From NCBI GenBank assembly GCA_027943335.1, contig BSBK01006440.1:62001-126000 (forward strand): a stretch of 64,000 nt of DNA, read 5' to 3'. The notes beneath the pieces are model-generated. The model saw only the letters and a list, made by a program, of their open reading frames with translations. It was not told the DNA's origin and did no database searches. The stretch comes from Chamaecyparis obtusa (taxonomy: Eukaryota; Streptophyta; Pinopsida; Cupressales; Cupressaceae). Shown here in pieces: positions 1-11,723 of the stretch. Positions within the stretch are counted from its first letter, which is position 1, and every line of letters begins with the position of its first letter. The translations under genes and the position numbers were made by a program.

Positions 1-365
1 AATTTTTGTTCAGGTTTCAAAAGTTATTTTGAGCCGGCTTTGATGTAAAAAATTGAAAAATAAAATAATTCTAAGTTTGGTCAGCTCTAAGGGCTAAATT
101 TCTAGAACCTTCTTGGGTGATGGAAAATGCCTATATAAAGAAGGCTCGTAGTGTTGTCTAGGGCAGTTCTGGGTATTGATTCAAGGCTTTGTCCTACAGA
201 ATATTGTAAGGGAATGCCCATGTGGCTTTTCATATTGTAATTTTGAAAGTTTGTAATTCCACATTTGTGGAGATAATAATAAGCTAATTTTCTGTTCTTG
301 CATATTATTGTTATTTCTCTATTTTTGTTATGTGTTTGTGGTATTAAGGGGAGCACCCTTCATCA
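1..365 (+). mobile_element. 3' part of a chromovirus LTR (family of element C)
   Basis: This stretch matches the last ~370 bp of the two LTRs of element C (about 19790-20144 and 33450-33826), including the shared TATATAA box region and the closing CACCCTTCATCA end. The left part lies outside the window. The sequence just after it (from ~366) is homologous to the interior of the element A 3' LTR (from ~2871), so this fragment appears to be inserted in the 5' LTR of element A. It could be a solo LTR or the 3' LTR of a complete element extending to the left; the window cannot decide. Confidence 0.85.
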
Positions 366-729
366 CTATCTAGGAAATATGATCCAGGTCAAAATTTATG
401 AATGACTCTATTCAAGTCTATGTAAGGGACAACGACAAGGCAGTTTGTGATGAATTTCCTTCATGAATGTGTTGGAGAAGTTTTGTGAAGGGATTAGGTA
501 TTGTGTGAGGATGAGATAAAACCAGTGATTGGTTGAGGGATATGAATATTTTTTCCAAGGTTTAGACTAGGTGGTGGCACCATAAAACATTTGTGCACTT
601 TAATTTGGTGGAGGTTATAATGGATCAAAGGAGATGATCCTTATGGAGATCTAGTTGATGTTTATTAAAAACATTCATGGAGTCCCTCATCATTTGCAGA
701 ATGAAGACCACCATACCACCTCTACATCA
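366..729 (+). mobile_element. 5' LTR remnant of element A (3' part only)
   Basis: About 340 bp (373-712) repeats almost base for base at 2878-3220. The copy here ends in CTACATCA and is followed directly by a tRNA-like primer site, as expected for the 3' end of a 5' LTR. The left ~700 bp of this LTR is absent because a chromovirus LTR occupies positions up to 365; the missing part probably lies left of the window. Confidence 0.7.
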
Positions 730-730
730 A

Positions 731-743
731 TTCGTATTAGAGC
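731..743 (+). other. Primer binding site of element A
   Basis: TTCGTATTAGAGC differs by one base from the site of element B (TTGGTATTAGAGC at 10699). It is complementary to the 3' end of plant initiator-Met tRNA. It lies two bases after the LTR terminus CATCA, the normal spacing. Confidence 0.65.
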
Positions 744-1858
744 ATAGTAAGTTCTGGGATTTGGAAGGTTGAAAGTCCTTTGTTGAACCCTTGGAGTTGA
801 AGTATCCTCCTTGTGTATTCCAAAGTGGTGGCTGGAAACTAGAAGAATCCTAGGATGGGGAAGGTGATCTTGACAAGGTTAGAGAAGAAAATGTACTATG
901 CTTTCAAAGAGTACATAGAAGATGAGAGGTAAAGAGATCAAGAAAAGAAGGAAAGAGAAGAATCCAAGACAAGAGAAGAAGCTGGGAGGAAGCAAGAAGA
1001 AGAAGAAAGGTTGAAGAAGCTTGAAGAAGCTTTCGAAAAGAGTATTGAGAAGTGGGAGAGGATAGCATTACTCTTGGAGCAAGAAGCAGATTAAGATGAA
1101 TACGTTGAGTAGAATATCATCCATGAAGAGATAGAGAACCCTAAGAGCAAAGAGGTCCTAGAGGCTGAATCAGAGATTGAAGATAAAGTTGCTGATGAAT
1201 GCAAGATTGGTTCAAGTGATGAAGGGATTGAAACTGAAACACATTTTCAAGTAGGGGAAATCGTATGTCCTTTTGTGAAGAATGAGAATGAGTAGCATGA
1301 TAACCTAATAGCATGCTTTTAGAGGGAGCCAAGATGACCAAGGAGTTCTTGGTATGCCAAGGAGAAAGGCATGAGGTGGAAGACCAACAAGAGGTGGTAG
1401 GAGGGGTGAATGAACCTGCCTATGGGGTCATGAGTGTGGCTTTCGAAGAAGCCATGGATGCTAAAGATAGTTTGGATTTCCTAGAGGAGAGGCATGATGA
1501 AAAAGATGCATTGGTCTCTATGAAGAGAGAATCAAAACTTGAAGAACATGAAGATTGGGAGATTGTAGCCATAGTCTATTGGTATGAGGCTAAAGAAGAT
1601 GTGAAGATTGATGATCATATTTTGGTTCACATTTTTCCATTTGGAGGGAATCAAATTTTATGGATGTTTGAGCACTTGTTGGATCAGCATCATGCTAATA
1701 TGCCATGGATACTTCATGTGGATCTTTATAAACCCAAAGTTAATATCAAACATTTATTTTCTTACATGTTTTATTGCAGGTTTCCAAGAGGACTTGGAAA
1801 TGTTTTCAAAGTTGTGGAGTATGGTGCAAGGGCACCAAGATTAGGCACAAGACATTAG
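744..1858 (+). pseudogene. Coding remnant in element A: charged coiled-coil protein, gag-like position
   Basis: A degraded reading frame occupies the gag position of element A. A frame readable from about 850, with an ATG at 891, is rich in Glu, Lys and Arg (motifs such as EERLKKLEEAFEKS near 1005-1050) and predicts a coiled coil. It is broken by stops near 930, 1093, 1108 and 1290. A frameshift leads into a 181-codon open frame at 1313-1858 that starts acidic and ends with a hydrophobic and basic segment (IKHLFSYMFYCRF, then RAPRLGTRH). I recognise no zinc knuckle, protease, integrase or reverse transcriptase. The role is inferred from position only, and the family is not recognised. It could be the structural protein of a non-autonomous LTR element or captured sequence. 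Confidence 0.45.
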
Positions 1859-2148
1859 AAGCATACCAGGGTCACTAATAGATCATTGGGTGGAGTTGAA
1901 GGGAAAATGGCCATCAAGGGTCAGTTGATATTGCAATAGACCTTAAAAGGTCATTTATGTTATTTCATGGCCATTAGAGAAATTAAGTTGTGATAAGTGT
2001 TCAATTTTTCCATATAAGGCATATGTGCCCTTGAGGCAAATATGTAAGGGTTAGTAGGGTAGTATGTGGGGTTTGATTATTAATGATTGAAATCATGGTG
2101 TAAAGGTCTTGAATAATACCAAATCAATGTAAATGTCCAATATTGAAT

Positions 2149-2164
2149 GGGAAGAAAGGGAAAA
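2149..2164 (+). other. Polypurine tract of element A
   Basis: GGGAAGAAAGGGAAAA is a 16-base all-purine run immediately before the TGTTG start of the 3' LTR. This is the expected plus-strand priming site. Confidence 0.65.
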
Positions 2165-3217
2165 TGTTGTCTAACTTGACAACTAGATTGTCAAGTAGAC
2201 AACCAAGTTAGTATTAAGTGGGAAACTAACCAAAATATGGTTGATAGGTGGTTGGGTGGTTATATTTCGGTCCAAGGAGGATGAAAATTGTATAAAATCA
2301 ATGCAAATCTAATCCATGAGAGGTGGTGGTCAAGATTCGGAAGAAGAGTTAATAAAAGTTTGAAATTTTGCAACTTTTCATGTTGTTTCTTTGTATAACA
2401 GTCTGAAAAAATGGATTTTTTGGCATTGTTTTAACATTATAGTAGTCCAAACTTATATGAATTGGAAAGGAGATTGAATAAAATTTAAGTTTTTTTTGGA
2501 ATGAGCAATTTTCATTGAGTATAGTGAAAGTTATTATTATTTTTTTTAAAACTCCTATAAACCCTCATCTAGGATGTTCCAAGGTTATTTGATGTCAAAA
2601 TAATAGTTGCACATTGAATAAATTATCCACCCTTTGGGGAAAGATGGTGGAAATAATTGATATTGATTCCCCAATGTGTTTAGGTGTCTATTTAGAGTTT
2701 TGGCATGCACTCCATTCAAGGAAAGTGACTAATGACAATCAGGTTGAAGGAATAACTATCTTGAAAAGTTCAGTCTTAGTATGGGGGACATATCTCCAAA
2801 TTGAATTGTTGGATCGGACCAAGTTTTGGATATGTCTGAGAGGGAAAATTTATGCCAAATATAACAGGAGTGATCATGGAAATATGATCTGTTTCAAAAT
2901 TTATGAATGACTGTATTCGGGTCTATGTAAGGGACAACGACAAGGTAGTTTGTGATGAATTTCCTTCATGAATGTGTTGGAGAATTTTTGGGAAGGGATT
3001 AGGTATTATGTGAGGATTAGATAAAATGAGTGATTGGTTGAGGGATATGAATATGTTTTCTAAGGTTTAGACTGGACGGTGGCACCATAAACCATTTGTG
3101 CACTCTAATTTGGTGGAGGTTATAATAGATCAATGGAGATGATCCTTATGGAGATCTAGTTGATGTTTGTGAAAAACATTCATGGAGTCCCTCATCATTT
3201 GTAGAATGAAGACCACC

Positions 3218-3273
<56 letters not shown>

Positions 3274-3285
3274 GAGCCTTCATCT
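2165..3285 (+). mobile_element. 3' LTR of element A
   Basis: It starts TGTTGTC directly after the polypurine tract. Positions 2878-3220 repeat the 5' LTR remnant at 373-712. The 3' end is blurred because a CT run has expanded where the 5' copy reads CCACCTCTACATCA; I place the end near 3285. The first bases form a hairpin: arms 2166-2182 and 2188-2203, differing by one inserted base, around a 5-base loop. The ORF at 2614-2910 inside it is not considered a gene. Confidence 0.6.
3221..3272. repeat. (CT)26 microsatellite
   Basis: An uninterrupted 52-bp CT dinucleotide run near the 3' end of the element A 3' LTR, probably expanded from the short CCACCTCT stretch still present in the 5' copy at ~713. 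Confidence 0.95.
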
Positions 3286-3944
3286 TCACTCTTTAATGTA
3301 TATTTAACAGTTTCATATACCTTTTTTTGGATAATTTACCTTATATACATTCTTACATCAATTTTTATGCCATTGTTAGTTTCTAGGACAGATGATGAGC
3401 ATATGGTGGTTCTACATCTGTGTGAAATTTCTTTTCCAAATTTAAAAAATCAATTGATTGTATTCAATCAAGGGGAAGTCCATTGACATCTACTTATTTA
3501 GTATAGTCAGACTGCTGAAATTACAAGGAGTTTGTAGAAAAATCCTATGCTGGATTCTTTCAAAAGGACATTGGCTAAAACTGTCTGTCATGAAATCAAC
3601 TGTGTAGGTATTTTTTGGAAATTATTTTGTATATCAAATAATATAATACATACTAATATAAAAATTTATATTATAATATTAATGCTATGCTATTATTATT
3701 TAATATGAATATTAAAATAAAAATTGTAATATATATTTTAAAATTGAAAAAAATACTTAACTCAATTAATATTAACATAAAAATAATACAATTTAATATG
3801 AAACTTGAAATTGAGAAAACTAGTGCAATTGAAATTTTGAAATAGGTAGGGAGTTTTCGAATATCTGAAAGTTTCGGACATCCGATATTATCGGATATCC
3901 AAAAGTTTCAGATTTCTTATTTTATCAGATATACGATTTGGCTT
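3286..3944. other. AT-rich spacer with one short palindrome
   Basis: No gene or known element is seen. Positions 3876-3900 form an inverted repeat whose core is a perfect 7-bp stem (ATCCGAT / ATCGGAT) around a 3-base loop; related TATCKGA motifs recur at 3858-3935. The remainder is very AT-rich. Confidence 0.6.
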
Positions 3945-4773
3945 GGTATTTGCTTGGGCAATACCAAACATGGATGGTCAACCCTTTAGGCATGTTTAGG
4001 AGGTTGTTTTTGATATCAAGAATTCGACCATGTAGCTCACGACTAGTTTTCACCCAAAATTGATGAAACGAAAAGGGTTTCTTAAAGACATTATGAGCTT
4101 TCCATCAATATAATTGTTGTCAAATTTTGAGTTCAGTAAGTAGTTATTACTTATTTTTTAGTTGAGTTATCTTTCAAGTCGTAATTGACATACTAATTGA
4201 AAAACAACTATAACTTTCAAACCGTTTAACCTTTTTGAAATCTAAAACATGAATCACATTCTATGCTTTCGCTAATATAAGATTTTTATTTTTTTTTCAA
4301 TTTTGTAAAGTTTAGAATTAGTTAAAGTGGTCAGACATGAGAGTTTTTTTATTCTGAAAACTTTGTAGTAGAAAATTCATAATTAATTATTTACTTAGCA
4401 AAAAATTACAAAGAAATATGCGTCACATCTAGGTATGAGTCTACTACTTATATCTAGAATCTTGTGCAAATATATCATCATTTGATTGTGATTAAGGTGG
4501 TCAGACATACATGTACTTTTTATCTTTTCCCTGAAATTTTTGTACTACTGCATTGAAATCTAAAATTTTGAACAATTAGATAAAAAAAATTTAGACAAGG
4601 GCTAGTAGTTTAGAAACTAAATTCAATTTCCTACAGATTCTATTTTTACAACTTTTTCACATAAGGTTCATAAGATGTTCAACTTTTTACGTCAAGTTTA
4701 CTAACCCTGATTTTCTAATTTTTCATTGCCACTTAAGGCCAGAATTTGGTATACCATGATCCTGCACATACCC
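3945..4773. mobile_element. MITE-like DNA transposon, copy 1
   Basis: About 750 bp aligns with 11785-12530 inside element B. The right end (TTTGGTATACC... to GCACATACCC at 4773) matches the right terminus of copy 2. The left end (GGTATTTGC... to ...CCAAA from 3945) is a diverged inverted copy of it. No ORF is present. The motif GGTCAGACAT occurs twice inside (near 4330 and 4500), as in copy 2. The superfamily is unknown and no clear target duplication was found. Confidence 0.65.
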
Positions 4774-5190
4774 ATCTTTACAAAGCCTTTACTAAAGGAT
4801 AAATTTGATATCTCAAAGATAAATTTGGGGTTTTAGCCCCTCCTGATCAGAGCTAGTGATGCTAAAGAAGGCATTAGTCCAGAAATTCATTAGAATATCA
4901 TTCTTTGGATTGATGAGTTTAGGGACTTGTCCTCAAGAGGATCAATCTTGTGATAGGATGATATGAAAAATTATCTATTATTATTTTTGAAGTAAGCTTA
5001 GTTCTTTTTTATGTCTTTTTCCTTTTTCCATTGGTTTCAAAAGTGGATAGTGTGGGAAAAATAGTAAAAAAAAGGGAAATGTGCAAGATTGTGTTGAGAG
5101 GTTTGAAGCTAGACATTCAGAGTGATCAGGTGGATATATTAATGTATTTGTGCATTGATCATTTTTTCACTTCATATGTTTCCACCATTG
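4774..5190 (+). pseudogene. C-terminal remnant of a copia RNase H and 3' leader
   Basis: Directly after the MITE terminus, frame 4774 onward reads IFTKPLLKDKFD, followed by a LG-type tail and a stop. It is clearly related to the end of the copia RNase H domain (compare IFTKALPREAHEY in element B near 15788). The rest of gag-pol is absent to the left. Positions 4860-5190 correspond to the untranslated stretch before the 3' LTR; the 80-codon ORF from 5031 is probably not coding. Confidence 0.6.
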
Positions 5191-5191
5191 C

Positions 5192-5203
5192 AAAAGGGGG
5201 AGA
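5192..5203 (+). other. Polypurine tract of the truncated copia element
   Basis: AAAAGGGGGAGA precedes an LTR-like sequence. It closely resembles the tract of element B (AAAGAGGGAGA at 16405). Confidence 0.6.
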
Positions 5204-5204
5204 T

Positions 5205-6482
5205 TTTTTAGCATGCCAGATATTATTTATTAGACCTTATTTATGTGTGGCGACATTAACATTTTTGCATTGATGTCAAAATACTATTTATGTTGTAGAC
5301 AATGTGATTAGTTTGTTTAGAGAAGACGATTTTAGTTGTTCAAGTTATTTGTTGAAGATATTTTTCTTCTATTCTAGTTGGTGTTTCTAATATGTCTATA
5401 CTTGGTTCTGGTCAACTTATAGAGGTCCACATAACATTTTGAATCTAATATGATTGATTTATCAAGTGCAAGTATTTTAGTATTCCTGTGTCAGCACTTG
5501 AGTTACTTGTTTGGTGAGGATCAGTGTGGTTGATTTAGTTGGTGGTAAAGTTGGAATTCATTTTTGTTTTCTCAATTAGTGTTGTTCATGTTTCAGAGTT
5601 CAACAAGTTAACTTTTTGGTGTGAAAGAGTGTTCTGTTCAGTGTATGACTACTATTCTTAGATCATAGTATGACTTTTTTGATGGTTTAAATTGATCATG
5701 GTGATCACATTTGGTGTTTTACTAGTATGTTGACATTTCTTCATTTGGGTCCTAGCCGACTTAGTGAAGTAACATATTATGATTCTTGGTGCATATTTGG
5801 AGAAGTTGTTGCATGTTCGATGATGATATTTTGGATCCTATCTAAGACTTGGCTAAATTGATTTGGATCGCATTTTTGTTTGAGGTTACCATTTATGTGT
5901 ATTGGTCCTAGATGACCTTGTATTCTATTCATTGTAATATGTATAAATGGGTAATCATCTTGTGATTGCAAAGTGTGAAAAAGAGAAAGAAGAAAGATGT
6001 TGTATTGCACAAATAAGGAATAAATTGTACTTCATTGGAACTGTATTACCATAGATGATGTTGTAAGTTGATTCACTTGTACTCAATAGTTTGTCCCCCC
6101 TTGTGAATTATAATAAGTGATTGATAGATGAACACGAATGAGGACCAAATCTATGTATTATAAGCAACGAGATTTAAGAGGTAGGCCCGTGAATGCATTC
6201 ACATTTCCCTTTTATTTTTCATTTATATTTAACTGAGCACTAATTTTAATTGAGTAGAATTATCTAATGGGTTTGAATCCCACAATTTTTCCCTCAATCG
6301 GGTTTCCTCAAGAACAAATTTGGTATTTTGTGTTATGTGTTATGGACCTTGCATTACAATTTATCTATTAGATCATTAATTAGTTTAAGTGGTTTAAAGT
6401 TTTAATTGTTAGTACACAACTGATTCACCCCGCTCATAGTTGTATTTGCCTCCTTTAGGGCCTAATAATCTAGGCATGCAAC
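5205..6482 (+). mobile_element. 3' LTR of the truncated copia element
   Basis: Begins right after the polypurine tract. It contains a promoter-like ATGTATAAATGGG near 5938 and the near-terminal GATTCACCCC phrase (6422) that the copia LTRs of this window share. It probably ends at CAACA around 6482. Its ~1.28-kb length is like the LTR of element F. The second LTR is missing, so both boundaries are approximate. Confidence 0.5.
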
Positions 6483-6862
6483 ATAATTAATAGGTTGGAA
6501 ATGTAATTGATAAATTGTGAAATACAATTGCAATATTTTGCAATACAATTGAAGATTTTCCAATACAATTGCATGGTAAAAATTAGATAATTCAATGCAA
6601 TCAGCTATATGGGATTAAACTTCCAAATTGGGCATCAATTAGGCCCTAGAATAAAAAATTAAGTAGAGATATATTGGATATCTCCCTATTCTCCTCTATA
6701 AACCCATTTAATTAAACTCCAAGAATAAAGAACAAAAAGCCAATAATTCTTAAGAGAACTCGAAAGAAATAGGGTAAAACTAAATAAAATTAAAATAATA
6801 CTTTTATATTCCCAACATAACGAATCATAAATATTTATTATAGAAATCTAACATCAAAAACT
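6483..6862. other. AT-rich spacer
   Basis: No coding sequence, element terminus or structured repeat was recognised, apart from repeated CAATACAATTG phrases near 6520-6565. Confidence 0.5.
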
Positions 6863-7049
6863 TATGTGTGTGTATTACACACACACACATATACATACAT
6901 ACATATATATGCATATATTTATATGTATGTGTATATATATGTATCTATTTGTATATATATGTATATATACATACATACACATAGACATACACATACATAT
7001 TCATACACACACACATATATATATACATACATAAATATGTATACATATG

Positions 7050-7110
<61 letters not shown>

Positions 7111-7120
7111 ATGTATATGT

Positions 7121-7153
<33 letters not shown>

Positions 7154-7301
7154 TATATATCTATATATATGTATATGTATATCTATATTTATATCTTTAT
7201 CTATATGTATATGTATATGTATATGTATATCTATATCTATATTTATATCTATATTTATATCTATATCTATATCTCTATATATATTTGTGTGTGTGTGTAT
7301 T
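6863..7301. repeat. Compound microsatellite (TATG/TATATG/CTATAT, CA and GT ends)
   Basis: Some 440 bp consists of TATATG, GTATAT and CTATAT units, opened by an ACACACAC run and closed by a TGTGTGTG run. Reading frames here encode only M/Y/I/C repeats on both strands and are artefacts. Confidence 0.95.
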
Positions 7302-9201
7302 GTAATGAGAGTAAGGGTGGCAATGTGAGATCTACATAATGTAGGGTTTTGAATTACTTGAATGATTAATGACAATGAAATGTAAATCTGAAAATTGATT
7401 AAAGCAATGTAGGTCTTTTGTGTGAAAGTAAGTGCAAGAGGATAATAGAAGGGATGCAGTCACCTTGAACAAACAAGAGGAAGATTGATCTTTTGATCTA
7501 TATTTGACTATTGCCAAAATGCTAGAATCAATTGTAACTCCAAATTTAGGAATATGATACCTATAATTGTCCATTGTGCAAATTTCAGCCAAAAAGTGAA
7601 GGACAAGGTGAAAAAAGTCAGCCTTGTCTTGGAAAATGTTGGAAAATTCAACCTCGCCCCTATAGGTCCGAATATGATCAAAATCTTGAAGGGTCTCTTA
7701 TTGTACCTGAGATTCCTAAATCAAGATCCATAACTCTACAACCTATTCCTACACATACAAAATAAGGGGAAGAAGGGTCATGGGAGGGGTTTTCCTAAAT
7801 CAAATCCCATATTAGGAGTCAACCTTGAAATGAAATAAATGTAATAGAAAAAGTGTTATCATGTATAAAAGATTAGATCTAAACAATTAAATATATAATA
7901 CCATGTAGATGCAATTGTCTCTTCAAATGTTACCCAGTATGTTGATAAAATAGCCTTGACTCAACAAAAGAACTAGAAGGAAATCATGTGATAAAAAACC
8001 TCATGTAGTAGATGTTATAATTTACCACAATTTTGGATTGAGGAAGAGAGAGAAGATGGATGAATATAGATCTCACTCCTTGATTGCAAACTCCTTTTCT
8101 TGACATCCAATGGGGTAATGAATCTATATCTATGGAAGGAAATTTTTTTAATGCATGATGAAAATGATGGAATGAAGACTTGAAAATTATTAATAGGTTT
8201 ATTGCACTTTAATTCTTAATTTTATTGAATTCTTGATAATAGATGCCTTCACTAATGGATGCTTTCTTGCACTTGAATCTCCTAAAAGCACAATGATTGA
8301 TAATATATTACACAATAATAGATTATGTAGATGTAGATTTTAAAATGAGAGGAAGAGGTCTCCTTTTATACATATTTATAGGTTCAGATTTTATATTTCA
8401 AACCACAGAATAAAATCTTTCTATTAAGTTGTAGGCTTATTTTAGGTAGAAAATTACTAGGACAAGGCTGACCAAGTAAACCTAGTCTAGGGAAATAGCC
8501 TCTAAATCTCCTAGGATGTTGGGAAGTGTGCTAAGAAGTGGTGGTTAAAATGAAAACCTTAAGGAGATCATGGCCAATCCTAAAATCCAAAACTACATTT
8601 ATAGGTTGTATATGGAAAATAAATTATGTGATAGGATAAAACATGGGAAATCATGAATAGAATTTAGAGCCAACCTCAATTTTAAACAAGATTGAAGGAG
8701 GAGGAAGACCTATATTTGAATTAAATATGCATTTAAGTACAACATATACTCCTACCATAAGAAACATGTACTAAAGTAGGCTCAAAATGGTACCAAAGAG
8801 TATAAATTATGTGCTTACTTTTTAGGATGGTACATCTACCTCACACTTTAGCATGAGTACGAGACAATCTCATAGTCATGGTAAAGGAAGAGATAGAAGG
8901 ATGAAAGAAAGATGAGAGATAAATTATGATGATAGGAAAATTGAAAGGAAGTAAGACAACACTAAGTTCAAGGATGTAAGCCCCAAAACAAAGGATATTA
9001 GCTCCATATCCATGCACAAGGGCATGTAAACAAAGAAAAAAAGAAAAAGGAAAATCAAAGACAAAAGACACACACACAAATTGGGTTAGTACTAAAAAAA
9101 ATATTCCAAATCAACTAGTGAAAGAGACCTTGATCAGAAATTTCCCCTCCACTAATATCATGTTTGGAAAGGTGTTTCAAGAGAAAAGATGATCACATAG
9201 G
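7302..9201. other. Unclassified spacer, no gene recognised
   Basis: AT-rich sequence with only short ORFs lacking recognisable motifs. It continues beyond element B at 17912, so B was inserted into this DNA; the duplicated target ATAGG is at 9197-9201. Purine-rich strings near 8030-8060 and 8870-8960 carry no domain signature. Confidence 0.5.
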
Positions 9202-10697
9202 TGTTGGAAACTGCACTTGAAACAATTATTGTATTGTCATTGATGTCAAACCTTAATTGGTAAGATTGTTACTACTTAGGAAAGTACTATATCTATTTGA
9301 GTGTTGCTAAGGGGCTAAGCAAGGTTGGTAACAATAGAACCTAGGGAAAGGTTGAGTTATCTTGATACTATAAAGTGTACTTGACTATGTTGCACAATGA
9401 TGAGATAATGTATTGTTTATCTTAGTAAGACTGAAGACTAAACTGGTAGGCTTAACCAAGAAAAGAATGGAAAAATCATGTTTAAGCCGAGTGATGTTAG
9501 TGTCGACCAAGTTAGTATATGCCGCAAAAAATTATAGTGTCGATCGAGCATCAGTAAATTGTCGAGGAAGACAGTGTAAGCTGAGGAAACAATTTTAGTA
9601 ATGACCGAGCATTCTATGTGAAGACCGAGTGAACAATCACAATATTGACCAAGCATCAACAATTTTATATTTGAAGAGAATTTAATTTTGGATCCGACAT
9701 TGTTGAATTCTTGGATTATGTAAAACGTGTTGACTTTATTTATTGATTGTTTGGAAGCATTAAATGCATTGTAAAACATTTTATTGTAAATCTTTAAAAT
9801 ATTTGAGATGATTCTAGAAAAGGAGCTGAAGAACATGAAGCAGGTAGATTCAATGAATCTAACCTAACCCTAAGATCTACAATTGAGATTGAGGGGAAAA
9901 AGATGAGTTAACCAAATTGATGAAAGTATAAGGGAACCTGAGCATTTTGATATGCATGTACATGGTGAACAAAGAATGCTGGAAGAGGAAAGTTTTATTG
10001 ACTGAATAAGAAGAAAAGGCTGAAGGAGAAGTGTGGTGATTGCTTGAAGAAAAGTTCCGAGTAGATCAGAGATGGAAATGGAAAAGTTTTAAAGTCAGTA
10101 AACCATCATTAGTGTACATAATTGGATCTGATATTTGTAAAGTGAGTTGTATATTTTTTAGATAATACTGTTGCTACTTTCTAACCATTGTAACAGTCAA
10201 AATCCTTTTAACAGAGGTTGACCTAACAATCATATGTTAAATCCTTTGAACAAGGTTGCATTCTAATGGAGTGTATGTAAGTCCTATGACTAGGCTCACT
10301 TTTAACAGGGTGATTGAAATCCTTTAGCCGGGTCACACATAACAATGTGTATTGTAACCTTTGACAAGGTTGGCTTTTTACCGAGCTCACTTCAGAAGAG
10401 TGAAAATAATAGTAGCATGTTACAAAGTGATTTTTACCAAATTTGGTTTCTACTATAAATCTGGGTGTTAATACTTGTATGAATGTTTATATTTGAACAT
10501 TAATATGTTTTACAAGTTAAGTTACAGCTAGGTAGTGGATTGAGTTGTTAGATTTTTCTATTATTGAATCAGTGATGACCGAGTTTGTTTTGGTTTTGGA
10601 TATGATTTAAGGATAAGTTTATGAGATTGTTTTATACATCAGGACCTAAGAACAACTAATTCACCCTCCCTCTCTATTGTTCTAAATCATATTAACA
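9202..10697 (+). mobile_element. 5' LTR of element B
   Basis: Starts TGTTGGAAAC and ends TATTAACA, just before the primer site. Aligned by eye, the first ~270 bp is about 95% identical to the 3' LTR. It contains a cluster of CCGAG motifs near 9485-9605, several changed to TCGAG, CTGAG or CCAAG relative to the other copy. Confidence 0.93.
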
Positions 10698-10698
10698 A

Positions 10699-10711
10699 TT
10701 GGTATTAGAGC
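10699..10711 (+). other. Primer binding site of element B
   Basis: TTGGTATTAGAGC is complementary to the 3' end of initiator-Met tRNA with one C-to-T change, one base after the LTR end. Confidence 0.9.
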
Positions 10712-10757
10712 TTTGTTGCTTATTATTAGTGTTGAAAAAAATCAAGTTTAAAGGGGC

Positions 10758-11723
10758 TTGAAGAAAATGATCAGGATGTATAAGGAGGTACCAAAGCTGA
10801 ACAAAGAAAATTTCCCTGCATGGAAAAGCTTGATGAAGCTACATCTAGCCAGTATTGGTGACTCAGCAAAGTACTACATTGAGAATAGTTATGTCTCACC
10901 TATCGCACCTTTGACTGCCGAAGAAATGAGAGCTAAGAAAGAACACAATCAGGCAATGTTGGAAATTACATCTGCCCTAAGCTATCCAGAATTTGAGGAC
11001 ATTAAGGATTGCACAACTACTAAGGATATGTGGGAAACTCTTGCAAGGATCTATGGGGGTGACTTGAATGTGCTGAAAGCAAAGGTCGAGAGTCTTAGAG
11101 GTAAGTTTGATGAAATGAGAATGCAAGAAGGTGAAAACATTGCACAATATTGTGGTAGAATAAAATAAGTTGTGAATGCTATTAGAGGAGAAAATGGGGC
11201 TATTGATGATGAAACTATAATTGGGAAAGTACTAAGAACCCTGCATCCTATATATGCTATTAAGATATCAGCTATTCAGGAATCTAGATGTAACTCTACT
11301 AATGTGCTTACTTCGAAAAGTTTGGTTGGTAAGCTGACTACTTTTGAACTCTCTAACCATGATAATTTCACTATTGGAGGCATTGGAAATGTTGAATCTA
11401 CTTTTAAGTCACAGCTAGTTCTGAAAAAGCCAAAGAAATAAAAATAAAGATGCATCAGTGAAAGTGAAAGTGACAGTGAAAGTGACAGTGACACTTCTGA
11501 TGAAGACCTAGAAGATCTGGAAGCTCTTATGGCTAGAAGACTGAGAAGGAGAAAAGGAAAGTATAATGGTAAACTCCCTATTATACATTTTGCATGTAAT
11601 AAAGTTGGTCATATAGCTGCTAGATGTCCTGATAGGAAGGATAAAGATGATGAAAGGAAAAGAAAACACAAAGATAGAAAAGATGACAAAAGCTACTGAT
11701 GGAACAAAGACTACAAGGGAAAA
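10758..11723 (+). pseudogene. Element B gag (capsid and zinc knuckle)
   Basis: Encodes the copia nucleocapsid precursor that packages the element RNA. The frame opens near an ATG at 10767-10785. The text YKEVPKLNKENFPAWKS and later YGGDLNVLKAKVESLRGKFD are typical of the plant copia gag (UBN2-type) domain; element E has the same protein. A TAA near 11166 and further stops near 11440 break it. The zinc knuckle at about 11590-11625 reads FACNKVGHIAARC; the first of its two leading Cys positions is His, so metal binding is probably lost. The frame is cut off from pol by a MITE at 11724. Confidence 0.85.

Noticed and set aside
2614..2910. 98-codon ORF in the element A 3' LTR
   Set aside because: Lies in LTR sequence; the repeated part is not kept open in the 5' copy.
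3221..3272. CRISPR-like or satellite array
   Set aside because: A plain dinucleotide run; no spaced repeats of the CRISPR kind occur anywhere in the window.
6866..7375. Four or five ORFs of up to 157 codons on both strands
   Set aside because: They translate simple TATG/TATATG repeats into M/Y/I/C strings; not genes.
7574..7765. Possible gene fragment in the spacer (63 codons)
   Set aside because: Short, no recognisable motif and no supporting context; left as unclassified.
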